A DNA stretch of 64,000 bases from Petunia secreta (Eukaryota > Streptophyta > Magnoliopsida > Solanales > Solanaceae). The notes under the pieces are model-generated. The model was not told the origin of the DNA and ran no database searches. It saw nothing but the letters and a program-made list of their open reading frames with translations. Positions 32,890-44,212 of the stretch are shown one piece after another. The stretch covers positions 47,300,001 through 47,364,000 of the forward strand of contig JARKIP010000010.1 of the NCBI GenBank assembly GCA_029990175.1, read 5' to 3'. Each line of letters opens with the position of its first letter. Position 1 is the stretch's first letter. The position numbers and the translations under genes are program-made.

Positions 32890-33699
32890 ATTATGGTTAT
32901 TATTTTGGAATGGGCGGTGGTTATGGTATATATTAGTGGTGATTATGATTATTTTTTTGTGGAATGAATGGTGGTTATTGCTAGTGGTTTGCTTGATTGT
33001 ATTTCTGGTATATGTATTTTTGGTATATCTATAAACATATGCATACACAGAGTTATATTTATTTATACACACAAAAATACAAATCATACAAAGAAATATA
33101 AGACATTTGAATCTATAAATTTATATACACATACAAAATAATACACAAAATATTTAAAAATGTGTGCGTCTCTCTCTCTCCCCGAGTGTGTATATATGTT
33201 TTGTCTATATATGTGTGGAACTTATTATATATTCCTGATCATTGTTCTGTATAATTATATATGTGTATATTAGTTTGTAAATTTGAATATGTTTTCGTAA
33301 TTCTCTGTATGAATTAGTTTGTAGATTATATATATATACATCTCTGTCTGTGTGTGTGTAACTCTGTATATCTATGAACATATGTGAATCACTGTGTTTT
33401 GTGTGTATAATTCGTGAAAGTCAAGAGAAAGAGATCGATGAAGAACAAACTGCAGTGAAAGTAAAATAACAACTTGAAAAACTGGCGAATCTCAGATTAT
33501 TTTCCAACAGTAACAAGCAATGCATGGAAAATTTGATAGGGAGAAGCGCTGGATAAAATTTGTAAATGAAATGGAGAAATTATTAAAAGAAGGCAATGAT
33601 CAATAAAGATGTAATACCAAAATTTAACTCCAAATTTAATTTCCTACTTTGAACTAGCTATTTTTGAAATTTTTCTTTCTAAATAGATTGTTGGACGTA
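32890..33699. other. AT-rich sequence between elements B and D
   Basis: Right flank of element B. It has GGTTAT-type repeats near 32893-32990, GT/TA-rich simple sequence at 33000-33420 and nothing coding that I can support. Confidence 0.5.
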
Positions 33700-33979
33700 A
33701 TTGTTATTCAATAAAAGTAGAATTTGCAAAAATATGACACAGGAAGCAATGGTTTGCCTTTTTGCCCCCGCTAAGAGATGGTTTGCAAAAATGCCCATGT
33801 TAAGATTTAATGAAAAAAATTCAGGGCCAAGACTTCCCGTTATATTTTTCCGCTTTTCAACACTTATCCTTTCAAGTATTAGCAATAGGCAATACTTGCC
33901 GCACCAGGCCGTAAGTCTTGGCAATTCCATTGACCCCTGCTCGATTTTCCAACATTTGTACGACAAGTGTTGGCAATAG

Positions 33980-34824
33980 TGATGCCGGGCAATCCACCAC
34001 GAGGAGACCATTCACTCGGAGCCAAGCCAAGGATGTCCAAGAAGTGCATTTACACTTGGTGAGGAAGGGCCTTGAAGAAGGAAGCGATTGGAAGCCATTC
34101 CGGGTGCTCAAACTAGGCCTCACGCCTAAGGAAGAAGAGAGCCCAGCAGAGCTAGGCGCCCCGCCTAGCCCAGGCGCCCCGCCTAGGGAGCTCACTGCCT
34201 AAGGCCCAGAAAAGCACCAGGCGCCCCACCTGGCCAGGCGCCCAGCCTAGCTGAAGGCTAAGCCAGGCGCCCAGCCTAGCTTCAGGCGCCCCGCCTAGCT
34301 GAAGGCCAAGCCAGGCGCCCCGCCTAGCTCCAGGCGCCCAGCCTAGCTTCAGCATGTTCCAGGCGCCCCTCCCAGCTCCAAGCGCCCCTCCTAGCTGCTG
34401 AACTTATGCTTCTTTTACTATTTTGCCCTACGTGGCTTATTTGATGAACCTTATTAGTAAGGGTAATTAAGTCTTTGTGTAAGCTTGGGAAACACTATAA
34501 ATATCCAAGCCTAGCTTATTTTACACTTAGTTAGATTATTATTGATGATGAATGAATGTTGAACATGAGCAAGGCTCTTGGTTATTGAATGAAACCTTTT
34601 GTTTTGGGACTTGTAGTTCTTCTAGCGGATCTAGATGAATACTCTTCCTCTCCGACCATTCTACTTGCGTGCTCGCGTTAGCTCGAGGGTAGTTGCATAG
34701 CGTAGGTGTTCTTATCCTTCTCTCGGGGTGTAACGGAACAAGTTCTCCGTTGCTACTTGGGATTAGAGATCGAGTTACGTCTCGTTCTTTATCTTTTACT
34801 TTCCGCGTTTGATTTCCTACATCA
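33980..34824 (+). repeat. 5' LTR of element D (845 bp) with GC-rich hairpin repeats
   Basis: Starts TGATGCCGGGCAATCC and ends TTCCTACATCA. From about 34160 to 34395 it is built of 17-20-bp units around AGGCGCCCCGCCTAG, each an AGGCG/CGCCT hairpin with a CCC loop. TATA-like CTATAAATATCC at 34495-34506. Confidence 0.95.
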
Positions 34825-34826
34825 TT

Positions 34827-34840
34827 TGGTATCAGAGCAA
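34827..34840 (+). other. primer binding site of element D
   Basis: TGGTATCAGAGCAAGG two bases after the LTR: initiator tRNA-Met type. Confidence 0.9.
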
Positions 34841-36073
34841 GGCTCGGGTTTTGTTTCTACAAACCCCCGACCCTTGATTCTTCGTGCCTAGTATCTTCTT
34901 TTAGTTTTTCTTGTTGTTGAAGTTATTAGAAAGGAGAAAATTGCAAAAAAATTGAAAAATTGAAAAATACAAAAATTTGGTGTAACTTGTTGATTTGGAT
35001 GATTTGTGATATGGGTGTTATGGATTCTTGATCGTGATTGATTTCCCGTTACTTGGGTACCAAAATTGTTGGAATTGGTGAAGTTTGAAAAATTGAAACC
35101 CCAAAACCCCTTAAACCCTTGAAGAACTTGTTCTTGATGAATTTTGGCTTGATTCTTGGGTTGGATTGATGTTTGATTGGGAACTTGTTATTGGAGATTG
35201 ATCTTCATTGAAAAACAAACAATTCGGTACCAATTTTGTGGGATTTGAACATGTTTAACACCTACTTTGATGAATCACAATCCTTGTTGAAACCCTTTTG
35301 TTAAACCCTTGTGTTCTTGAGTTCTTGAGATTGAACCTTGATTTGATTGATTGTTTGATTGAAAATTTGATTGGGTTTTGTTAAGGAAGATCAAAAACAA
35401 CTTTGGGTATCTTTGGATTGTGAAAACAAGTTGAAAACATCGGATTTGAGGCTTGAAAATCGACTTGAAACGAGTTTGGAACGAGTTGGAAAGGGCTTCA
35501 GGCCAGGCGCCCCGCCTAAGCCAGGCGCCCCGCCTGACTTGGCTACTGCCTAAGTCCCAGGCGCCCCGCCTAGACCCAGGCGCCCCGCCTGGAATACAGC
35601 ACAGACTAGGCGCCCCACCTGAGTTTCAGGCGCCCCTCCTGAGTGCTGAACGCATTGTTTCGGGTAGATTTTCGTAGGTATTTCCCTTTGTTTGATAACA
35701 TAACATCTAGTTAGTACTAATTTGAGTAACCGATCTACTTGAATAGTGCTAACCCTTTGATTGCTCTTAAGTGAATCGTGCCTAGCAAGGAGAGTAGACT
35801 TCTAAGGAAAAGCGTAGAACCTTTTAACTCAAGTCCTTCACTTCAAAGTGCCTAGCGTTCATTGAGTCCCATTAACTCCACTCACCCCGGAGTGTGCGTG
35901 ACTCGTGAATAGTTTAGTTGAGTTGAGGAGTTGCTAATCATCTACGTGAAGCTTTGGAACTACAAGTTGAGTGAAATATCCACCGCCACCCAAAAGAGTG
36001 ATCCGAGTGAACACAAGTGAGGGAGCGAGTGAGGTGTTTTAACTAACTCTTGTTTCTTTTCTTTGTAGGTACA
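34841..36073 (+). other. leader of element D
   Basis: 1.2 kb between primer binding site and gag ATG. A second patch of AGGCGCCCCGCCT repeats lies at 35494-35645, resembling the LTR repeats; a 60-codon frame through it ends GAPPKPGAPPDLATA, like the pol end GAPPSPGAPPRELTA. Just before gag, GTGAGGGAGCGAGTGAGGTG (36017-36036) and TTTCTTTGTAG (36058-36068) look like a splice donor and acceptor; element E has the same pair. Confidence 0.6.
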
Positions 36074-39000
36074 ATGGCCAACGAAGGTCAAGATTTCATT
36101 AAGGAGGCCTTGGCTAATCTTCTTGCCAAGATGGACCTCATGAACCAAAGGATTGACTCTCTTGAAAAGGGAGCCTCGAGTACTCAAGGTGAACATGGGA
36201 CCCCGAGTGTCCCAATTGAAAAGGGGACCCCGAGTGTCCAAATTGAGACCGGTGAAGGCTCAAGTAGCCCTACCTTTACCCCGGAGCAAGTTGTTGAATT
36301 GCTCAATCAACAACGGGTAAAGGAGGATCGAGAGAGAATTGAACGAACGGGCATTCCCCGTATCTTGGATAATCCCCCAAGAAACTTTCCACTACCAAGA
36401 CCCGTCTGAAATGTGCAACCTCTTGAGCAAGTTGTTGAGGCTCAAGAAGGGGAGGAAGTTGATTATGGTGACGATGTGTATGGGTTTGATGATCACTTTC
36501 AACCAAGGCGAGCTATGAATTGGGGTCGAAATGTGGATCGGGGTAGAGGCCGAGGTCGAGGGCCACCCTTAGGATATGGAGGGAGGAATGCTAGAAGGGA
36601 CTATGTTGCTTATGATGATCACCATGGAGTCTAACCGGAGCCATTCCAAGGGGGTCGTGACAACAACAACAACCTTAATAGTGTGAAGCTCACTATTCCT
36701 TCTTTCAAAGGAAGTAGTGACCCGGTGGAGTACATTGGTTGGAAATTGGCTATGGAGCGTATCTTTGACACCAATGATATGCCCGATGTGAAGAAAACCA
36801 AGTATGCGATATTCTCCTTTGAATCTTTTGCTTCTACTTGGTGGGAGTCGGTGAAGAGAAATAGAAGAAGGACGGGTATGGCTATTAATCTTACTTGGGA
36901 AGAATTGATCCGAGTGATGGATGAGAAGTACTTGACTAACCAATACCGGGTTGAACAACAAAGGCGTCTATATGATTTGAAGCAAGGTTACAAATCGGTT
37001 GGTGAATATTTCAATGAATTTGAGCAAATCCGAATGATCCTTGACTTAGATGATGAAGACAATGAGACGGCCATGATCCGTTTCAAAGGGGGCTTGAACC
37101 GAGACATAGCTTCACAATTGAAGTTCCACAAGTATGATGATCATTACAAGCTATGTGAAGATGCGGTTGAAGCCGAGAAATGGCTCAAGGAGGAGAAATC
37201 CCTCCGCTACAAGAGTAGCACTCCTACTCCAACAAGCAAACCAAAGGATTGGAAGCCTCCTACTACAAATGCAAGGTTCCCAAGTGAAAGTGGAACAAGT
37301 GGAGCAAATGCTACCAAGGATGTGAAGAAGCCGTATGAGAAGAACACACCTAATGTGGGAGGTAACTCTAAAGCTCAATTACATGCTCCTACTTCTTCTT
37401 CAATACAATGCCACAAGTGCAAGGGCTATGGTCACTTTGCTAGGGAATGTCCTACAAAGAGGACCATGATTGTTGTGGGCAATGATGCATATGAGAAAGA
37501 GAGTGAATCGGAAGATGAGGGAGTAGAGGGAGTAGAGGGAGATGAGGGAGTAGAGGAGAATGATTTGCTTGATGACACGGTGGAGGAGGAGGATCCTCAT
37601 ACTTTCTTGGTTGTGAGAAGAAGCCTAGGGGCTATGATTGTGGAAGATAGTGAAACCTTGCAAAGGGAAAATCTTTTCCATGCTAGGTGCCGGGTCAAAG
37701 ATGTTGTTTGCTCTATGATAATTGATTCTGGAAGTTGTGCAAATGTAGTGAGTCAATCACTAGTGGCTCAATTGAAGTTAACTACCATGAAGCATCCTAA
37801 ACCTTACCGGTTACAATGGCTTAGTGAATGTGGAGAGCTTAAGGTGATGAAACAAGCCATGATCAAGTTTAGAATGGGTAGTTATGTTGATGAGCATTTG
37901 TTTGAGGTTGTGCCTATGCAAGCATGCCACCTACTCTTAGGGAGGCCATGTCAATTCGATAGGCAAGTGGTGCATGATGGTCGTGTCAACACTTACACGG
38001 TCAAACATGAAGGGAAGAGATTTGTGCTTAAACCTCTCACTCCTAAGCAAGTAAGTGAAGATTACAAGAAAATGAAGGAGTTGAGGGAGGTGGCAAAGGC
38101 TAAGTCACTCATTGAGACTAGCCCTTTGTCCAAAAGTATGGTGGCAATCCCACCTACTTCATCTGCCGGTAGCATGTGTGCCATGATGCAACCGGGCGAG
38201 CTCTTGAAAGGTAATGATGGCACCAAGTTTCTCCTATGCCTAGTGCACAAAGGTATGATCCTTAACTCTAATTGTGATTTTTCTTCTAACCCTTTGCCTA
38301 GTGTGTTTGAGAATGTTTTGAAGGATTTTGGTGACATGTTCCCGGATGAAATGCCGGATGGATTGCCTCCTTTGAGGGGCATTGAGCATCAAATAGACTT
38401 TGTCCCGGGATCCCAAATCCCAAACAAACCGGCCTATAGGAGCAATCCGGAGGATACAAGGGAATTGCAAAAGCAAGTTGATGAATTGCTCACTAAAGGT
38501 TTGGTAAGGGAAAGCTTGAGTCCTTGTGCCGTGCCCGTGATCCTTGTTCCCAAAAAGGACGGCACTTGGAGAATGTGTGTTGATTGTCGGGCCGTGAACA
38601 AAATAACGGTAAAGTACCGTCATCCTATTCCCCGACTTGATGATATGTTAGATGAATTGAGCGGTTCAGGTGTGTTTAGCAAAATTGACCTTAGGTCCGG
38701 CTACCATCAAATCCGGATGAAACCCGGTGATGAGTGGAAAACCGCATTCAAGACCAAATTTGGTCTCTATGAATGGTTGGTGATGCCCTTTGGGCTCTCC
38801 AATGCACCTAGCACTTTCATGAGGCTAATGAACCATGTTCTAAAGCCATTCATCAACAAGTTTGTGGTCGTCTATTTTGACGATATATTGATCTATAGCA
38901 AATCAATAGACGACCATGTTGAACACCTTAGGCTAGTGCTTGAGAAGTTGAGAGCCGAAAAGCTCTATGCTAATTTTAAAAAGTGTGCCTTTGGTGTTGA

Positions 39001-41186
39001 GAAGGTGGTCTTCCTTGGGTTTGTTGTGAGTGCTCAAGGAGTGGAGGTGGATGAGTCTAAGGTAGAGGCCATACGTGATTGGCCTACTCCTACTACCGTG
39101 ACTCAAGTGAGGAGCTTTCATGGTCTCGCGAGCTTTTATAGGCGATTTGTGAGGGACTTTAGCTCCATTGCCGCTCTACTCACCGAATTGGTGAAGAAAG
39201 ACCAACCGTTTGTTTGGGGAGAGCCTCAAGAGAAGGCCTTCCATGAATTGAAAAGTAGGTTGAGTACCGCCCCTCTATTGCAATTGCCCGACTTCGGAAA
39301 GGCATTTGAGGTTGAGTGTGATGCCTCGGGGGTGGGAATCGGTGGTGTTTTAATGCAAGATAGCAAACCCATCGCCTACTTTAGTGAGAAATTGAAAGGG
39401 GCATCCTTGAACTATTCTACATATGACAAGGAGTTGTATGCCCTTGTGAGAGCCCTTGCCCATTGGCAACACTATCTTTGGCCTCGTGAGTTTGTAATCA
39501 AGAGTGACCATGAGTCACTCAAGCATTTGAGAGGCCAAGAGAAGCTCAATAAGAGACATGCCAAGTGGGTTGAATTCATTGAGTCCTTTCCCTATGTGAT
39601 TCAATATAAGAAAGGGAAGGACAATGTTGTGGCGGATGCGCTTTCGAGAAAGTTTGCTCTAGCCACCATTCTCACCTCTAAGCTCATGGGGTTTGAGAGC
39701 ATTAAATTGATGTATGCTCATGACCCAAAGCTAAAGAGTGTCCTTGACGCTCTAGAGAAGGGGGAGAGAGTTGAAAAATACCAATGGGTTAATGGATATA
39801 TCTTTAAGAATGGTAAAGTGTGCATACCCGAGTCCTCATGGAGGGAATTGCTTGTGCGAGAGGCACATTGTGGAGGACTCATGGGTCATTTTGGTCGGGA
39901 CAAGACCTTGGCCATCCTTCGGGAACAATTCCATTGGCCAAAAATGGGGACCCATGTTGAGAAACTTTGCAACTCTTGTCTTGAATGCAAGGTTGCTAAG
40001 TCCAAGTCGAACCCCCATGGTTTGTATACCCCACTCCCCGTACCTACTAGTCCATGGTTGGATATCTCGATGGATTTTGTGATGGGACTACCAAGGACTA
40101 GGGGGGGGCCATGATAGCATTTATGTTGTCGTGGATAGGTTCTCCAAAATGGCGCATTTCATTCCATGTCGTAAATGTGATGATGCACAACATGTTGCAA
40201 CCTTGTTTATTGATAATATCTTGAAATTGCATGGTGTGCCTCAAACCATAGTGAGTGATAGGGACACTAAGTTCCTAAGTCATTTTTGGAGGAGTTTATG
40301 GGGTGCCCTTGGCACCAAACTCTTGTTTTCTTCGTCCCACCACCCCCAAACCGATGGGCAAACCGAAGTGGTGAACCGAACCTTGGGTGCTCTTCTTAGA
40401 GCCATGACCCGAGGTAAGGGTGGGACTTGGATAGATAAGCTACCTCTTATGGAGTTTGCCTACAATCGAACCGTGCATCGGATGATAGGTATGACTCCAT
40501 TCGAGTGTGTGTATGGTTTTAACCCCTTGATTCCCCTTGATCTAACCCCTTTGCCAAGGGAAATGGTTGTTAATTTTGAAGGTAAAACTAGAGCCAAGGC
40601 TTTGATGGAGATACATGCTAAGGCGAAGAAGAACTTGGAGGAAGCCTATGCAAAGGTAGCCTCTAAAAAGAACAAGGGACGCAAGAAGGTGGAACTCAAG
40701 AAGGGTGACTATGTGTGGGTGCACTTCCGGAAAGAAAGGTTTCCAAGCATTAGAAAAGGAAAGTTGGCACCCCGTGGAGATGGCCCATTCCAAGTGCTCT
40801 CAAAGATAAACAACAACGCCTACGTGATAGACTTGCCAAGTGAGTATCAAGTTTCTAATACTTTCAATGTTTGTGACTTGGTTCCTTTGGATGTAGGTAA
40901 TGAAGGGGTCGTGGATGATGATGCCTCGATTTCGAGGACGAAATCTTCTCAAGAAGGGGAGGATGATGCCGGGCAATCCACCACGAGGAGACCATTCACT
41001 CGGAGCCAAGCCAAGGATGTCCAAGAAGTGCATTTACACTTGGTGAGGAAGGGCCTTGAAGAAGGAAGCGATTGGAAGCCATTCCGGGTGCTCAAACTAG
41101 GCCTCACGCCTAAGGAAGAAGAGAGCCCAGCAGAGCTAGGCGCCCCGCCTAGCCCAGGCGCCCCGCCTAGGGAGCTCACTGCCTAA
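36074..41186 (+). pseudogene. gag-pol of element D, nearly intact
   Basis: ATG 36074 (MANEGQDFIKEAL). One frame with TGA at 36407-36409 (one step from CGA) and TAA at 36632-36634 (one step from CAA), then 1143 codons open (36683-40114). Gag ASTWWESVKRNRRR; zinc knuckle CHKCKGYGHFAREC (37411); protease MIIDSGSCANVV (about 37717); RT LRSGYHQIRMKPGDE and VVVYFDDILIYSK (about 38864); RNase H VECDASGVGIGGVL (39310); integrase HCGGLMGHFGRDK and CNSCLECK, then MDFVMGLPRTRGG. An extra G in the G8 run at 40101-40108 shifts the frame; the rest (40131-41186) has VSDRDTKFLSHFW and TDGQTEVVNRTLG, then SRTKSSQEGEDD and a Gly-Ala-Pro-Pro tail encoded by the 3' LTR. Confidence 0.93.
40951..40963 (+). other. 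polypurine tract of element D
   Basis: AAGAAGGGGAGGA directly before the 3' LTR start TGATGCC; it also encodes part of the pol C-terminus. Confidence 0.85.
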
Positions 41187-41808
41187 GGACCAGAAAAGCA
41201 CCAGGCGCCGCACCTGGCCAGGCGCCCAGCCTAGCTGAAGGCTAAGCCAGGCGCCCAGCCTAGCTTCAGGCGCCCCGCCTAGCTGAAGGCCAAGCCAGGC
41301 GCCCCGCCTAGCTCCAGGCGCCCAGCCTAGCTTCAGCATGTTCCAGGCGCCCCTCCCAGCTCCAGGCGCCCCTCCTAGCTGCTGAACTTATGCTTCTTTT
41401 ACTATTTTGCCCTACGTGGCTTATTTGATGAACCTTATTAGTAAGGGTAATTAAGTCTTTGTGTAAGCTTGGGAAACACTATAAATATCCAAGCCTAGCT
41501 TATTTTACACTTAGTTAGATTATTATTGATGATGAATGAATGTTGAACATGAGCAAGGCTCTTGGTTATTGAATGAAACCTTTTGTTTTGGGACTTGTAG
41601 TTCTTCTAGCGGATCTAGATGAATACTCTTCCTCTCCGACCATTCTACTTGCGTGCTCGCGTTAGCTCGAGGATAGTTGCATAGCGTAGGTGTTCTTGTC
41701 CTTCTCTCGGGGTGTAACGGAACAAGTTCTCCGTTGCTACTTGGGATTAGAGATCGAGTTACGTCTCGTTCTTTATCTTTTACTTTCCGCGTTTGATTTC
41801 CTACATCA
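40964..41808 (+). repeat. 3' LTR of element D (845 bp)
   Basis: Copy of 33980-34824. Differences I see are at GGACCAG/GGCCCAG, GCCGCAC/GCCCCAC, CCAGGCG/CCAAGCG, GAGGATAG/GAGGGTAG and CTTGTCC/CTTATCC. Its first 223 bases are translated as the end of pol. Confidence 0.95.
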
Positions 41809-42100
41809 AATAGGCAACACTTGCTGCACTACATCATAAGTCTTGGCAATTGTCAAGACTTGCCCCTTTGAGTTTTCCATGCATTCTCGCCATATAACTT
41901 GAAGTATTGGCAAAACAGCACTTGCCCTTGAAGTATAGCCAATTACCAAGACTAACAAATTTTTTGCCTTGAAATCTTGTCTTGCGGACTAAATAAGGGC
42001 ATTTTGCTAAAACATTCCTTAGCGCGGGTAATTTTGTAAAACCACTCCTTATGACGGGCATACGGTGGAATTTTTTGCCTTTATTGAGGTCACTCTTTAA

Positions 42101-42700
42101 AATTTGCTCAAGTTTTTGCGCAAGATGGTCAAGCGTCGCTATTGCGATTTCGGCCCCTATAAGAAAATTTTTATACTTTTAACTTCTGTCCGAAAAAATT
42201 CTGGCGATCACCAAGGTAAAGCTGTAGGTGATCGCTACATCCCGATGTTAGCAGGATATAGCGATCGTCATGAGTTTTTTCTGACGGAGGCAAAAAGTAC
42301 ATCTCTTATGATGACTATACAGTATGCAAGAAGTGTTCTAGTTTTGTAAATCACCCAAATTTGTCCCCATTTGAATAGTTCTTTCAAATATACCACCCTT
42401 TTCGTAGGAGAGGGAAGAGAAGAAACTGTCCTTCACAATTAACAATCGGCATTCGATAAAGCTCATAGAATTACTCTTATGAGGTAAATCTTTTTTTTTC
42501 ACTGCTCATGTATATGTATATATATATTCGTATGTATTGTTTAATTAACTAATTTTTTCTGTGAATTTTCGTAAACAAACAGAATGTTGTGGTTACATAT
42601 TATAAAGATAGTGAAAAATATCAACGAAATTTATAAAATATTTTCAAGAAGAAACACATATATCTTGGTCTCAAACACTAGCTTGCCTTGCTGAACTTAT
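42101..42700. other. non-coding sequence between elements D and F
   Basis: Contains a perfect 9-bp inverted repeat GCGATCACC (42204-42212) / GGTGATCGC (42227-42235) with a 14-base loop, then TATA-type simple sequence near 42505-42530. No supported reading frame. Confidence 0.5.
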
Positions 42701-43018
42701 TGATTGTTAACTTTGGATATCATTGAAGAACTGAAACCAAAACTATCGAGCTGAAGAAGAATGAAAATTTTTGGAAGCTTAAAGCAATCGATTGTTTGGA
42801 ATAAGAAAAGAAATTTTGCAATTTGACCTAAGATAACTAAATAGAAATGAAAATATAAACTCTTATTTATAGACAAAATTATCTTGTTTCTCCTCGAACT
42901 ATTTATTGCTAACTCCTAACTAACTTGACATATCATCATGTCACAATTCTTCATTGCAAAAGTTGAACCTTCAGCTTGCACTTGATAAGTTGGACTTCAG
43001 CTTGTGCTCTTCTCATCA
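42701..43018 (-). repeat. 3' LTR of decayed copia element F (approximate)
   Basis: On the minus strand the LTR starts TGATGAGAAGAGCAC right after the purine tract (43030-43019, CTTGAGGGGGAG) and has a TATA-like GTCTATAAATAAG near 42860-42872. The far end is near 42701-42705 (TGATTG or TGTTAA on the plus strand) and is not firmly fixed. Confidence 0.6.
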
Positions 43019-43238
43019 CTCCCCCTCAAGCTGAGCCTCAAATGGGTTGATCAGTCTTACTTTGTTTAATAGATACTCATGTTGTTGTTCTCCAGCTCTA
43101 ACATGTTGTAATCTTATCGGGCCTTGTTTTAACTTTCCTCTCATAAAATGACAATCTATATGTATTTAGTTCTTTCATGAAATATATGATTTGTGGCAAT
43201 TTGTATTGAAGCTTTGTTATCACAAAACAAGTTCATAT
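43019..43238 (-). pseudogene. copia F RNase H C-terminus and polypurine tract
   Basis: Minus-strand reading gives NMNLFCDNKASIQIATN, HIFHERTKYIQIDCHFMRGKL and LQHVRAGEQQHEYLLNKV, the conserved end of copia RNase H, followed by CTTGAGGGGGAG and the LTR. It is cut at 43238 by element G; upstream domains reappear at 51273. About 120 residues of the RT/RNase H junction are missing between the two pieces. Confidence 0.85.
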
Positions 43239-44178
43239 TGTTGAACCCCAAAAAATATAATCTTTCTTAAGAAAGATAGGTTTCGGGTATAATGTTTAAC
43301 AAAATGGGATTCCGAAGGGCTTTCTTTGGAGTCGCCACCTAATTTAGGAGAATTAGGAACCAAGTAATTAAATAGTGCATGCAAGCACTCCGTTTTAAGG
43401 AAGTGGTCTATTTCAGAGATTCTAAGTAAGAGGTTCAATTATTTTCGAAAGAATGTTTCAATTTGAAAGCACTTTCGAAAATCCACAAAATGTGGTTAAT
43501 CCTTCGGTTTTAACAAAATAGCTAAATAGTACGATTTTCAAAAGTATTTAACTTTCAGTTTAAAGTGGCACTAATTGAATTTAAAATCAAGTATACATAA
43601 AATAGGTAGGAAAAATAAATGACTTTAATAAGAAAAATAATTGACTTGAAGACTTGTATTAAAGTTGTATTTCAAAAGCAATTTTAAGATTATTACGAAT
43701 TGGCTTGCACGCATTATTTAACTAAAAGATTCAAAATTCGTAAATAAGATGGAGATTCTAAAAAAATAAAATATTCACAAAATAACTCAATAAAAAACTA
43801 AACATTCATTCATAATCAATCAAATAAATTATTCTACAATAATTAATTACCTACGGGGAATTCCTATAGACATGCAATTTCTAAGGGTTAGAGGGGAGAG
43901 AGAAGGATTTAGAGGAAGAACCCGGAAAATTTGACAAACTCATGGGAGCCTTGAATTTTATTTTTTATACATTATGCCCATGAGCCTAAGTTATATTAAG
44001 CGGCTCAACAAAGCATTTTTTAAAAATTTGTAAGGTCTTCGTTTCCTGAACGCTTGGCCCCGGACTCGACCCCAAGTTTCCGTGCCAAAATGTAACTCGC
44101 ATAAATTATGAAAATGAAATTGGATTAGTACGACAATAAAATGTAATAACTAATGAAAATAAAAATAATAATAATAAA

Positions 44179-44212
<34 letters not shown>

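Larger units (their letters stand above)
33980..41808 (+). mobile_element. element D: young chromovirus-like Ty3/gypsy retrotransposon (7.8 kb)
   Basis: Two 845-bp LTRs (33980-34824, 40964-41808) that I find different at about five positions, flanked by a perfect 5-bp duplication AATAG (33975-33979, 41809-41813). It has an iMet-type primer binding site, a 1.2-kb leader, gag-pol in gypsy order (protease, RT, RNase H, integrase) and a polypurine tract. The pol C-terminus runs into the 3' LTR. The C-terminal SRTKSSQEGEDD and absence of a canonical chromodomain recall CRM-type chromoviruses, but I would not insist on the sublineage. Only three lesions are visible. Confidence 0.95.
33700..42100. 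repeat. possible inverted-repeat element split by element D
   Basis: The sequences on the two sides of element D look like diverged inverted arms: GCCCCCGCTAAGAGATGGTT and TGCAAAAATGCCC at 33764-33800, and on the opposite strand at about 41995-42045 ACCCGCGCTAAGGAATGTTT and TAGCAAAATGCCC. Between arms and D both sides carry AAGTCTTGGCAAT and CAAGTGTTGGCAAT-like words. I infer a small foldback or MITE-like element (33.7-33.98 plus 41.81-42.1 kb) that was the target of D. Alignment by eye only. Confidence 0.3.

Noticed and set aside
34152..34355. Minus-strand frames in the GC-rich LTR repeats of element D (also 41136-41339)
   Set aside because: They arise from the Gly-Ala-Pro-Pro repeat read in reverse; nothing else supports coding.
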